From the NCBI RefSeq assembly GCF_000374165.1, contig NZ_KB893772.1:140445-204444 (forward strand): a stretch of 64,000 nucleotides of DNA. Reading direction: 5' to 3'. Position 1 is the stretch's first letter. Every line of letters begins with the position of its first letter. Position numbers and translations under genes: made by a program. The notes below the pieces were generated by a model, which saw only the letters and a program-made list of their open reading frames with translations, made no database searches and was not told the origin of the DNA. The stretch is from Parafrankia elaeagni. GTDB lineage: Bacteria; Actinomycetota; Actinomycetes; Frankiales; Frankiaceae. This document shows positions 9,601 to 16,159 of the stretch, piece by piece.

Positions 9601-10019
9601 TGGCCTCACCGCCCCCCGCGGGCGGGGACGTCCTGGCCGGGTCGCCCCGGCACAGCGGCCTCGGTCCGCCCGGGCCGAGGCCCCCGGCCCGATCCGACGG
9701 CGCCGGGCCGGCCCTGTTCTCGGCGAGTACCTACGGCCGGGCGGAGGACGGGCTGTTCGATCCCGACGGGTACGGCAGTCTGGCCGGGCCCGCCGGGCCA
9801 TCCGGGACGCACCGGCCGTCGGACCCGCCCGCGGACCCGGAGCGCCTGGCCCGATCGGGCCAGGCTCCGGAGCGGACCTCAGGTGAGCAGGACGCCTCCC
9901 CCGAGAACTACGTGCCCACGCTGGGTGAGCGGGAGAAGACCGAGGGCTGCTGGTCGGCGAACGCCTGGTTCTCCCCGCACGGCGACGCCCCGGCCGCCGA
10001 TCCCCGCCGGGACGGCTGA
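6609..10019 (+). CDS. MMPL-family (RND) membrane transporter with long disordered ends
   Basis: About 1136 residues from ATG 6609; a TTG seven codons earlier is possible. Residues 1-215 are Pro/Ala/Gly-rich and include collagen-like GNAGNAGNSG repeats; they may be cytoplasmic, or the true start may lie later. Membrane segments start near 230 (VLTITGLLVICLLPWAGGVF). The two MMPL half-repeats carry the signature segments GFALAVDYCLFILRRFREE (near 458) and GLSMDYEIFLLARIREE (near 842), each after a large extracytoplasmic loop. Residues after about 941 form a second disordered tail. MMPL proteins export lipids, siderophores or drugs by proton motive force; the substrate here is unknown. A small inverted repeat (TACCCC/GGGGTA, 6558-6575) lies upstream. 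Confidence 0.88.
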   Translation: MSFPVDVTRRFRGSTGRPDSHRSPAHAGTVGAAAEASPPPFPVHTPPFTTHTPPPAAAALPAATALPAGGVRPSATLTAFATGLPAATTPVPAPDPVHGSARPGSARRGVSRPGARAGAARPGPRRTDRSHEPAGRTPAQPGSSGRSGRTGRSRRSGGGGTVGDAGGGGGAASGSAGDAGSAGSGNAGSAGNAGNAGNSGRSGGAGGPASAAAGGRGGLFALLARLAVNRPGRVLTITGLLVICLLPWAGGVFDRLSTGGFYAAGDSATHAEALLDAEFPGAPPNVAIMVTAPGTIEGPTARRVGENLTSQLQREPGVSGVTSYWSPDAPAGLLRSQDGRSALVLFRLTGSEDAIARHVADLHDRYAHDGPGVTVRFGGAPAVMLDVTEQSRADLERAELVTAPLVLGVLLFAFGGTAAALLPVVVGGSAVIASLALLRLLSEMTHISVFSLNLTTALGFALAVDYCLFILRRFREEREAGVQREAALHTSLRTAGRTVLFSGLTVALSLTGALLFPLPYLKSYAYAGIAVVVTSELAALLVLPAAIMLLGERVERSRRRGLGFGRRRGGVRRRREPGAVWTAVAHRAMAHPLLFGGAAVALMVVMALPLGGLRVALADDTVLPTTAHSHVVNDAMRDDFTVCLPCQIPVVVPGVDAREPAVVTQLGGYAAALSDVPGVARVDTVAGSFTDGRMIAPAPAGGQQFVGTHGGAWLSLWPTEPDPISTATQRTVGLIRAVPTPYPVEIGGLAPHLVETRETVIRGLPGAIAVVVTATFVLLFLFTGSLLLPLKALLLNALNLAAVMGVMVLVFQDGHLQSLVGHFQVSGTVELTSPVLMFCVAFGLSMDYEIFLLARIREEHLRGAGNRRAVARGLAATGPLLTCAALALIVVMIGVATSQISIIKMVGLGLALAVLLDVTVIRAVLVPAFMALAGRYNWWAPTPLRLLHERLGLREGVEPGEFGGPDGLGTAGAPDGLAVPRGVFPAVLPAVLPTRGTVASPPPAGGDVLAGSPRHSGLGPPGPRPPARSDGAGPALFSASTYGRAEDGLFDPDGYGSLAGPAGPSGTHRPSDPPADPERLARSGQAPERTSGEQDASPENYVPTLGEREKTEGCWSANAWFSPHGDAPAADPRRDG

Positions 10020-10207
10020 CGCAGAGGGTGGGGTGCGGCACAACGCCGGGTGCCGGGCGGCCGTGATGCAGTATGCCGGAGCAGTGGCCCGCTCCACGCA
10101 GGGCCGCGACCGGGGACGTTCCCGCCGCACGGGGTTGGCGGGGCTCCCGGGCACCCGGCCGGCCCGGGGCCCGGGTGACCCGCGCCCGGCCGACCCGAAG
10201 GTGGAAG

Positions 10208-11059
10208 ATGCGACCTGCTGCCGTCACCCGTCCGGTGAGCGTCACCCCGTCCGCGCCGACGGTGCTGGACCTGATGGACCTCGAGGAGATCGACCGCGAT
10301 CTCTTCCGGGTCCGGGTGGTGTTCGACGACCGGTACGCGCTGTACGGCGGGCAGGTCGCGGCCCAGGCCCTGCTGGCGGCGGGGCTCACCGTCCCGGAGG
10401 GACGGGTGCCGCACTCGCTGCACGGCTACTACCTGCGCCTCGGCGACGCCTCCCGGCCGACGATCTTCCGGGTGGACCGTGACCGCGACGGCCGCTCGTT
10501 CTCCGCCCGCCGGGTGGTCGCCGTCCAGGGCGGCAAGGTGATCTTCAACATGTCGGTGTCGTTCCAGGTACCCGAGCCGGGCGTCGACGTCACCGCCGAG
10601 CCGATGCCGCCGCTGGCCGCGCCGGACACCCTCACCGAGGTCAGGCTGTCACGGCCGGTGTCCTTCGAGGCGCGGGCGGAGCGCGCACCCGCGCCCGGCG
10701 TCGACTTCCCGACCCGGCTGTGGGCACGGTGCACCACCGCGCTCCCCGACGACCCGCTGCTGCACGCGGTCATCCTGACCTACCTGTCCGACAGCGTGGC
10801 GGGGCTGGCGCCGTACCACTCCGCCACCGCCCGTTCGGGCTCCAGCCTGGACCACGCGGTCTGGTTCCACCGGCACATCCAGATGGATGACTGGGTGCTG
10901 ATGGACCATGTCCCGCGCACCATCGCGGGCGGCCGGGGCTGGTACACGGGCACCATCCACGCGCGGGACGGCGCGCTGGGCGCGAGCCTGGCCCAGGAGG
11001 CGCTCTTCCGCCCGCCGTTGGATCACCCTCGGCGTCCCTGGAGCGGCGACCAGCCCTGA
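10208..11059 (+). CDS. tesB: acyl-CoA thioesterase II
   Basis: 283 residues, close to the usual TesB length, starting at ATG 10208 with AAGGTGGA just upstream. It has the double hot-dog fold pattern: YGGQVAAQALLAAG and SLHGYYLRLGD in the first half, and LSDSVAGLAPY, SSLDHAVWFHRH and GASLAQEALFR in the second. These carry the Asp, Thr/Ser and Gln positions of the TesB catalytic site. It hydrolyses acyl-CoA to free fatty acid and CoA in the cytosol. It lies 188 bases after the MMPL gene on the same strand, so the pair may share lipid-related work, but this is only context. Confidence 0.93.
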   Translation: MRPAAVTRPVSVTPSAPTVLDLMDLEEIDRDLFRVRVVFDDRYALYGGQVAAQALLAAGLTVPEGRVPHSLHGYYLRLGDASRPTIFRVDRDRDGRSFSARRVVAVQGGKVIFNMSVSFQVPEPGVDVTAEPMPPLAAPDTLTEVRLSRPVSFEARAERAPAPGVDFPTRLWARCTTALPDDPLLHAVILTYLSDSVAGLAPYHSATARSGSSLDHAVWFHRHIQMDDWVLMDHVPRTIAGGRGWYTGTIHARDGALGASLAQEALFRPPLDHPRRPWSGDQP

Positions 11060-11078
11060 CACCGGCAGGGGGCGCGGG

Positions 11079-12311
11079 TCACCCACCTCCGGACCGGGGC
11101 GCCCCGCGCCCACCGACCCAGCGCCCGCGTGCCATCACAGCGGTGACGGCCAGCTCGGCGTCGAGGACGACGAGGTCGGCGTCCAGGCCGGGGGCGATCG
11201 CCCCGCACCGGTCGTCGAGGCCGAGCACCCGCGCCGGGTTCGTCGCCGCGGCGGCGGCGGCCACCTCGATCGGCAGGCCGGCGGCGACGGCCCGGCGCAC
11301 CGCCTGGTCCATCGTCAGGGTGCTGCCCGCGAGCGCACCGCCGGTGACCAGCCGGGCCTGCCCGTCGCGCACCCGCACCGGATGGCCGCCCAGCACGTAC
11401 TCCCCGTCACCGGCGCCGGCCGCGTCCACCGCGTCGGTGACCAGCACCAGCCGCTCCGGTTCGGCGGCGACGAGCCGCAGCAACGCCGGGTGCACGTGCA
11501 CCCCGTCATTGATCAGCTCGCAGGCCACCCCCGCGTCGAGGGCCGCACCGGCGGTGCCGGGCTCCCGGTGGTGCAGCGGGCGCATGCCGTTGAAGACATG
11601 GGTCGTCAGCGTGATCCCGGCGGCGAAGGCGGCGCCGGCCTGCGCGTAGGTGGCATCGGTGTGACCGGCGGCGGCGACCACTCCCGCCTCGAGCGCGGCC
11701 GCGACGACCGCGGCGGCACCGGGAAGTTCCGGGGCGACGGTGAGGACCCGCAGCGCGCCGGCGGCCGCGGCCTCGAGGTCGGCGAACACCGCCCGGTCGG
11801 GCCGGCGCAGATGCTCCGCGGGCTGGGCCCCGCGGCGCTCGGCCGCCAGGAAGGGACCCTCCAGATGGGCCCCCACGACCTGGCCGTCCGACCCGGGCCC
11901 GGCCGCGGTCAGCGCCGCGACCCAGCCGAGCTGCTCGGCGAGCCGGGCCACCGGCGCCGTCACCAGCGAGACCAGGGTGCGGGTCGTCCCGTGGGCCTGG
12001 TGGAAGGCGACCGCCCCGGCCATGTCCGCCGCCGACGCGGCTACATCGTGCCCGCCACCGCCGTGCATGTGCAGGTCGACGAAGCCGGGCAGCAGCCAGG
12101 CTCCTGTCAGGTCGACGCGCTCCGCCCGCTCCGCCGACTCCGCCCGGCCCGGGTCGAGGCCGAGGTCGAGGTCGAGGTCGAGGTCGAGGTCGAGGTCGAG
12201 GTCGAGGCCGCCGCGGCCCACCTGCGCGATCAGCCCGTCGCGGACCAGCACCCGACCCGGGTCGAGGACGCCGCCGGGGGTGACCACCTTCGCGCCGGTC
12301 AGCAGGGTCAT
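11079..12311 (-). CDS. nagA: N-acetylglucosamine-6-phosphate deacetylase
   Basis: 410 residues of the amidohydrolase fold. Metal and substrate motifs are present: DLHMHGGGG (about 79-87), GHTDATYAQ, HVFNGMRPLHHREPG and LVTDAVDAAG with the catalytic Asp. NagA converts GlcNAc-6-phosphate to glucosamine-6-phosphate and acetate, in aminosugar and cell-wall recycling. No nagB or PTS genes are beside it. The oddity is a Leu-Asp repeat at about residues 36-53 encoded by a hexamer array; it sits in the small N-terminal beta-sandwich, before the catalytic barrel. The stop is 20 bases from the convergent tesB stop. Confidence 0.93.
   Translation of the reverse strand: MTLLTGAKVVTPGGVLDPGRVLVRDGLIAQVGRGGLDLDLDLDLDLDLDLGLDPGRAESAERAERVDLTGAWLLPGFVDLHMHGGGGHDVAASAADMAGAVAFHQAHGTTRTLVSLVTAPVARLAEQLGWVAALTAAGPGSDGQVVGAHLEGPFLAAERRGAQPAEHLRRPDRAVFADLEAAAAGALRVLTVAPELPGAAAVVAAALEAGVVAAAGHTDATYAQAGAAFAAGITLTTHVFNGMRPLHHREPGTAGAALDAGVACELINDGVHVHPALLRLVAAEPERLVLVTDAVDAAGAGDGEYVLGGHPVRVRDGQARLVTGGALAGSTLTMDQAVRRAVAAGLPIEVAAAAAATNPARVLGLDDRCGAIAPGLDADLVVLDAELAVTAVMARGRWVGGRGAPRSGGG
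12155..12208. repeat. in-frame hexanucleotide tandem array (CGAGGT)n inside nagA
   Basis: Nine hexamer units: seven perfect CGAGGT copies (12161-12202) flanked on each side by one CGAGGC copy. On the coding strand this reads as alternating Leu-Asp codons. Because the unit is six bases, changes of copy number keep the frame and would only lengthen or shorten a Leu-Asp strand. Confidence 0.95.
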
Positions 12312-12425
12312 GGCGCCACGTTAGCGAGACCGGGCGCGCCTGAACCTACCGCCGGAAGCGGCGGCCACCGCGGCGGACGGCCGAGCCGGCCCCGCCGCGG
12401 CCAGGCCGGGCGGGACCGGCTCCGG

Positions 12426-12866
12426 TCAGTTCTCGACCCAGCCGTACTTGCGCGCCACGCTCGCGAGCTGACGGCGCACATGCAGGATCTGCGTGCCGGT
12501 CAACGCCGGCTCGGTCGCCAGCAGCACCTCGGTGATCTCCTGCGTGAACTCGTCCAGCGGCAGGACGTCACACAGCCCGTCGCCGCCGTCGTCCGGCCGC
12601 GCCGGTACCGACACCGGGCCGGCCCCGCCGATCGAGGAGACACCCGCGGGCACCGCCGCGGGGCTGCGCAGGATCCTGGCCGACGAAGCCTTCCGGCCGC
12701 GGTCGCTGTCCTCGACGTCGAACTCCATGACCACGCCCGGGACCACCAGACTCTTCTCGACGAGGAGGTCGTTCGCGTGCAGGAAGACGTCCTCACCGCC
12801 ATCGCTCGGGGCGATGAAACCATAGCCACGGACATGATCGAAACGAAGAACTTTACCCGTACTCAC
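12426..12866 (-). CDS. cold-shock-domain (CSD) protein with C-terminal extension
   Basis: 146 residues. Residues 1-68 are a CSD with the RNP1-like RGYGFIAP and RNP2-like DVFLHAND motifs that bind single-stranded RNA or DNA. Aromatic positions are partly changed (GYGFI rather than GFGFI). Residues 75-146 form an extension ending in an Arg- and aromatic-rich helix (HVRRQLASVARKYGWVEN), twice the size of a classical 67-residue CspA. The family acts as RNA chaperone or in post-transcriptional control. It has its own upstream region and precedes nagA on the same strand by 114 bases. Confidence 0.9.
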   Translation of the reverse strand: MSTGKVLRFDHVRGYGFIAPSDGGEDVFLHANDLLVEKSLVVPGVVMEFDVEDSDRGRKASSARILRSPAAVPAGVSSIGGAGPVSVPARPDDGGDGLCDVLPLDEFTQEITEVLLATEPALTGTQILHVRRQLASVARKYGWVEN

Positions 12867-12963
12867 AACTCACCCACAACCCCTAGGAAAACCCCATATC
12901 GGCACACTGCCGACCGCGCCCGCCCGTCACCACGAGACCGGACCGTGGCAGTCGCCCGACATC

Positions 12964-14583
12964 TTAGGCAAGCCACGCTCCGGCGTCGCCGGGTTTCGAC
13001 GCCACGGGAGCCACGGGGGCCACGGGGGCCACGGTGGCGGCGGTGGCGGCGGTGGCGGTGGGACGCCGGGGGGCCGGCGTGACCGCGACAACCACGGCGG
13101 CCGCCGGCGCCCGCCCCGCCTCAGGCCCGGGGCCCGGACCGGGAATGCACAGGCCGAGCAGCACCGCCAGGACCGCCGCACCGGCGCCCAGCAGAAAGAC
13201 CGCCTGGAAACCCGCCGCGGACGGCACCCGCCCGCCGTCGAAGACGACGGTCATGCTCGCGAGCATGGCGCCGACGACAGCGGCCGACGACGAGGTGCCC
13301 AGGGAGCGCATCAGTGTGTTCAGGCCGTTCGCCGCCGCGGTCTCGGTGTCGGGCACCGCCGCCATGATCAGGGTGGGCATCGAGGCGTAGGCGAGCGCCA
13401 CCCCGACCCCGGAGATCAGGCCGATCAGCACCGTCTGCCAGATCGAGTGCATGAACCACGCGCTGATGAGGTAGCCGACGCCGATGATCCCGGACCCCAG
13501 CACGAGGGTCACCCGGGCGCCCCACCGTGCGGAGACCCGGGCGGTGAACGGCGAGGCGAGCATCATGACGACGCCGAACGGGGCGAAGCACACCCCGGCG
13601 ACGATCATCGACTGGCCCAGCCCGTGGCCGGTGGCTGTCGGCAGCTGCAGGATCTGCGGCACCGCCAGCCCCATCCCGTACATGGCGAAGCCGACGACCA
13701 CCGAGGTCAGGTTGGTCATCAGCACCCGGGGGCGGGCGCTGACCCGCAGGTCCACCACCGGAGACGGGTGCCGCAGCTCCCAGGGTCCCCAGAGCAGCAG
13801 GAGCACGGCCACCGCGGCGAGGGCCGTACCGACGGTGGCGGGAGACACCCAGCCCCAGGTGCCGCCCTTGGAGATCGCCAGCAGCAGACAGCTCACCCCG
13901 GCCGCGAGCCCGAGCGCCCCGACGACGTCGAAGCGGCCCGGCGCCGCCTCGCGGACCGGCGACTCGGGCACGACCCGCCAGAGCAGGAGCAGGATCGCCA
14001 GGCTGAGCCCGGTGGCCATCCAGAACAGCACGTGCCAGGTGAAGGTCTGGGCGATCACCGCGGCCACCGGCACGCCGAGCGCGCCGCCGATGCCGAGCGA
14101 GGAACTCATCAGGCCGAGGGCGGAGCCGAGCCGCTCGGCGGGCAGCTCGTCACGCAGCAGGCTGATGCCCAGCGGGATCAGCCCCGTCGACAGGCCCTGC
14201 AGCCCGCGGCCGACCACCATCGGCGCCAGCGAGGTGCTGAGCGCGCAGACCAGTGAGCCGAGGACGAGCAGCCACACGCTGCCGAGCATGACCCTGCGCT
14301 TGCCGTACATGTCGCCGAGCCGCCCCGCGACGGGCGTCGCGACCGCGCCGGCGAGCAGGGTGATCGTGATGATCCAGCTGGTGTCCGCCGCCGGGGCGTG
14401 GAACAGCCGCGGCAGCGCCGGGATGATCGGCACGACCAGGGTGTGCATGAACGAGGCGACGGTGCCCGCGACGGCCAGCACGGCGATCAACAGCCGGGGG
14501 CCGGGGGTGCTGGAACGGGACCGCCGCCCCCGGAAGGCCGGTTCCGCTTCTGCCGTCACAAATATGCATGGTACACGCACCAT
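12964..14583 (-). CDS. MFS drug-type exporter (DHA2/EmrB-QacA-like)
   Basis: About 539 residues with many membrane segments beginning near residue 31 (LLIAVLAVAGTVASFMHTLV). The MFS loop motif GRLGDMYGKRRVM follows TM2, and QGLSTGLIPLGISLLRDEL follows TM4. The C-terminus has short Pro/Ala/Thr repeats (VAPVAPVAPVA) encoded by a tandem 9-base array near 13010-13060. ATG 14583 lies inside the palindrome 14563-14588; GTG 14559 is an alternative start outside it. It is divergent from a MarR gene, the usual arrangement for an exporter repressed by its neighbour. The substrate is unknown. Confidence 0.88.
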   Translation of the reverse strand: MVRVPCIFVTAEAEPAFRGRRSRSSTPGPRLLIAVLAVAGTVASFMHTLVVPIIPALPRLFHAPAADTSWIITITLLAGAVATPVAGRLGDMYGKRRVMLGSVWLLVLGSLVCALSTSLAPMVVGRGLQGLSTGLIPLGISLLRDELPAERLGSALGLMSSSLGIGGALGVPVAAVIAQTFTWHVLFWMATGLSLAILLLLWRVVPESPVREAAPGRFDVVGALGLAAGVSCLLLAISKGGTWGWVSPATVGTALAAVAVLLLLWGPWELRHPSPVVDLRVSARPRVLMTNLTSVVVGFAMYGMGLAVPQILQLPTATGHGLGQSMIVAGVCFAPFGVVMMLASPFTARVSARWGARVTLVLGSGIIGVGYLISAWFMHSIWQTVLIGLISGVGVALAYASMPTLIMAAVPDTETAAANGLNTLMRSLGTSSSAAVVGAMLASMTVVFDGGRVPSAAGFQAVFLLGAGAAVLAVLLGLCIPGPGPGPEAGRAPAAAVVVAVTPAPRRPTATAATAATVAPVAPVAPVASKPGDAGAWLA

Positions 14584-14588
14584 GCATA
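14563..14588. promoter_or_regulatory. palindromic operator between MFS exporter and MarR genes
   Basis: A perfect 10-base inverted repeat, TATGCATGGT / ACCATGCATA, with spacer ACACGC. A second small palindrome, TGCATAATGCA (14583-14593), overlaps its right arm. Size and symmetry fit a dimeric winged-helix repressor, most likely the adjacent MarR protein. The first possible ATG of the exporter lies within it. Confidence 0.7.
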
Positions 14589-14673
14589 ATGCACATCCGC
14601 GAACCCGCCGCCGTAGACTGGGGAAAAGTCACACCCTCCGCCCCGGCCGCGGAGACGTCGCACGGAGGCACGG

Positions 14674-15150
14674 GTGCAGGACAGCCTGCGGGATCTCGAA
14701 CGAGAGCTGATGCTGCTCAGCCGGCATCACATCCTGCCCGCGGCGGCCCGCCGCCGCCGCGCTCCGCACCTCGACCGCTCCGCCTACCTGCTGCTCAGCC
14801 GGCTCGAGGCGGAGGGGCCGATGAGCATCGGCCAGCTCGCCGAGGCGTTCTCGCTCGACGTCTCCACCGTCAACCGGCAGACCGCCGCGATGCTGCAGGC
14901 CGGCCTCGCGGAGCGCATACCCGACCCGGACGGCGGCCTCGCCCGCAAACTGGCGATCACCCCCGAGGGCACCCGCCGGGTCGCCGAGTACCGCGAGATC
15001 GTCCTGAGCCACCTCGGCGACCTGGTCGGCGACTGGTCACCGGCCGAGGTGCGCACCTTCGCCGACATGGTCGAGCGCCTCAACGCCGGCATCGAGACCC
15101 GGCACGGGCAGCGCGTCTGGCCGCGCCCCGCGCGGCTGCCCGCGCAGTAG
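14674..15150 (+). CDS. MarR-family transcriptional regulator
   Basis: 158 residues from GTG 14674, with GGAGG at 14664-14668. The winged helix runs through SAYLLLSRLEAEGPMSIGQL, LDVSTVNRQTAAMLQAGLAE and the wing PDGGLARKLAITPEG. The first helix, ERELMLLSRHHILP, and the C-terminal helices form the dimer part. MarR proteins repress nearby exporters and release DNA on binding small phenolic or lipophilic ligands. Its divergent partner is the MFS exporter, with a palindrome between them, so autoregulation and exporter control are likely. Confidence 0.9.
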   Translation: MQDSLRDLERELMLLSRHHILPAAARRRRAPHLDRSAYLLLSRLEAEGPMSIGQLAEAFSLDVSTVNRQTAAMLQAGLAERIPDPDGGLARKLAITPEGTRRVAEYREIVLSHLGDLVGDWSPAEVRTFADMVERLNAGIETRHGQRVWPRPARLPAQ

Positions 15151-15484
15151 AACCCACCAGCGACCACGGGGACGGACGCCCGCCAGGCGGGCGGGCATCC
15201 AGCGCACGCCACGGAGGGTGAAACCAGGGCACCCCTGGGCTACCCTTCGACCCTCCCCGATGGTCCATGTGCCCCTGCCGACGGGACCTTCGACGTTCCG
15301 TCGAGGACAAACGGCGCGGACCTGGCAGGTTGTTCTCCGTCCAGACTCGAATTAGACCTGATTTGCGCCGAATAGTCGCAATTTGACGGGACGCCATCGC
15401 CGTCCCGGGCAGGGCCTGGGCACGTCACCCGACCGAACAACACACCCGAGCGCACGACGCATCGGAACCACGGAGGACGACACG
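15151..15484 (+). promoter_or_regulatory. upstream region of the pathogen-related-type gene
   Basis: A 334-base stretch without a gene. A possible promoter is TTGTTC (15330-15335), 17-base spacer, TAGACC (15353-15358), in a locally AT-richer patch with ATTAGACC and GCAATTTGACGG. The ribosome-binding site GGAGGAC lies just before GTG 15485. Nothing else was recognised. Confidence 0.3.
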
Positions 15485-16159
15485 GTGAGCGACGACAGCC
15501 CGACCGGCACGACTCCGCTGCATCTCCAGGGCCGGGACGCGGTCATCGCCGCGTGCCCCGACGCCCGCTGGCGCCACGGCGCCCCGCCCGACTACCACCT
15601 CTCCCGGGAGGTCATGCCCGGCGAGCGCACCACCCGGCACGAGCCCGGATCGCTCGCCGACATCGTCGAGCAGCTCGTACAGGTCTTCGAGATGGAGCTG
15701 TCCCACAAGGCCGACCCCGCGCAGTGGGTCAGCATGGTCACCGACCGGATCAAGGTCAGTCTCAACGGCGGCCCGCCCGCGGACGCCGCCGAGCTCGCCG
15801 AACGCGGCAGCTACAACATCCTGATCGGCGAGAACCCCTACTACTCGGCCGCCGAGGAGAGCTTCGAGTCCTCACACCAGGTCTTCCACCAGGCCTTCCC
15901 CGGCGGTTTCTTCTGGGAGGTCCTCGAGGTGTACTCGCCGCCGCCCGTGATCACCTTCAAGTGGCGCCACTGGGGCACCTTCAGCGGCCCCTACAAGGGC
16001 ACCGAGCCGACCGGTGAACGCATCGAGCTCTACGGCGTCACGGTCGCCCGCTGCGCACCCGACCTGCGCCTCGTGGAGACCGAGCACTTCTACGACAACA
16101 CGACGTTCCTGGGGAGCCTGTCCGGCGTCACACCCCGGCCGGGGTCGGCCCAAGCCTGA
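15485..16159 (+). CDS. SnoaL/NTF2-like protein related to plant 'pathogen-related protein'
   Basis: 224 residues from GTG 15485 behind a GGAGG-type site. The sequence follows the plant and fungal 'pathogen-related protein' pattern from end to end. It has RWRHGAPPDY near the N-terminus, EGSL-like PGSLADIVEQLVQ, then EMELSHKADP, a middle GSYNILIG and SFESSHQVFHQAFPGGF. The signature stretch WEVLEVYSPPP-ITFKWRHWG-GPYKG follows, then ETEHFYDNTTFLGSL. I recall the barley protein as having the same order of motifs. The fold is probably a SnoaL/NTF2-like cone; the biochemical role is unknown in any organism. Its 3' end overlaps the convergent kinase-like gene by 32 bases. Confidence 0.75.
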   Translation: MSDDSPTGTTPLHLQGRDAVIAACPDARWRHGAPPDYHLSREVMPGERTTRHEPGSLADIVEQLVQVFEMELSHKADPAQWVSMVTDRIKVSLNGGPPADAAELAERGSYNILIGENPYYSAAEESFESSHQVFHQAFPGGFFWEVLEVYSPPPVITFKWRHWGTFSGPYKGTEPTGERIELYGVTVARCAPDLRLVETEHFYDNTTFLGSLSGVTPRPGSAQA

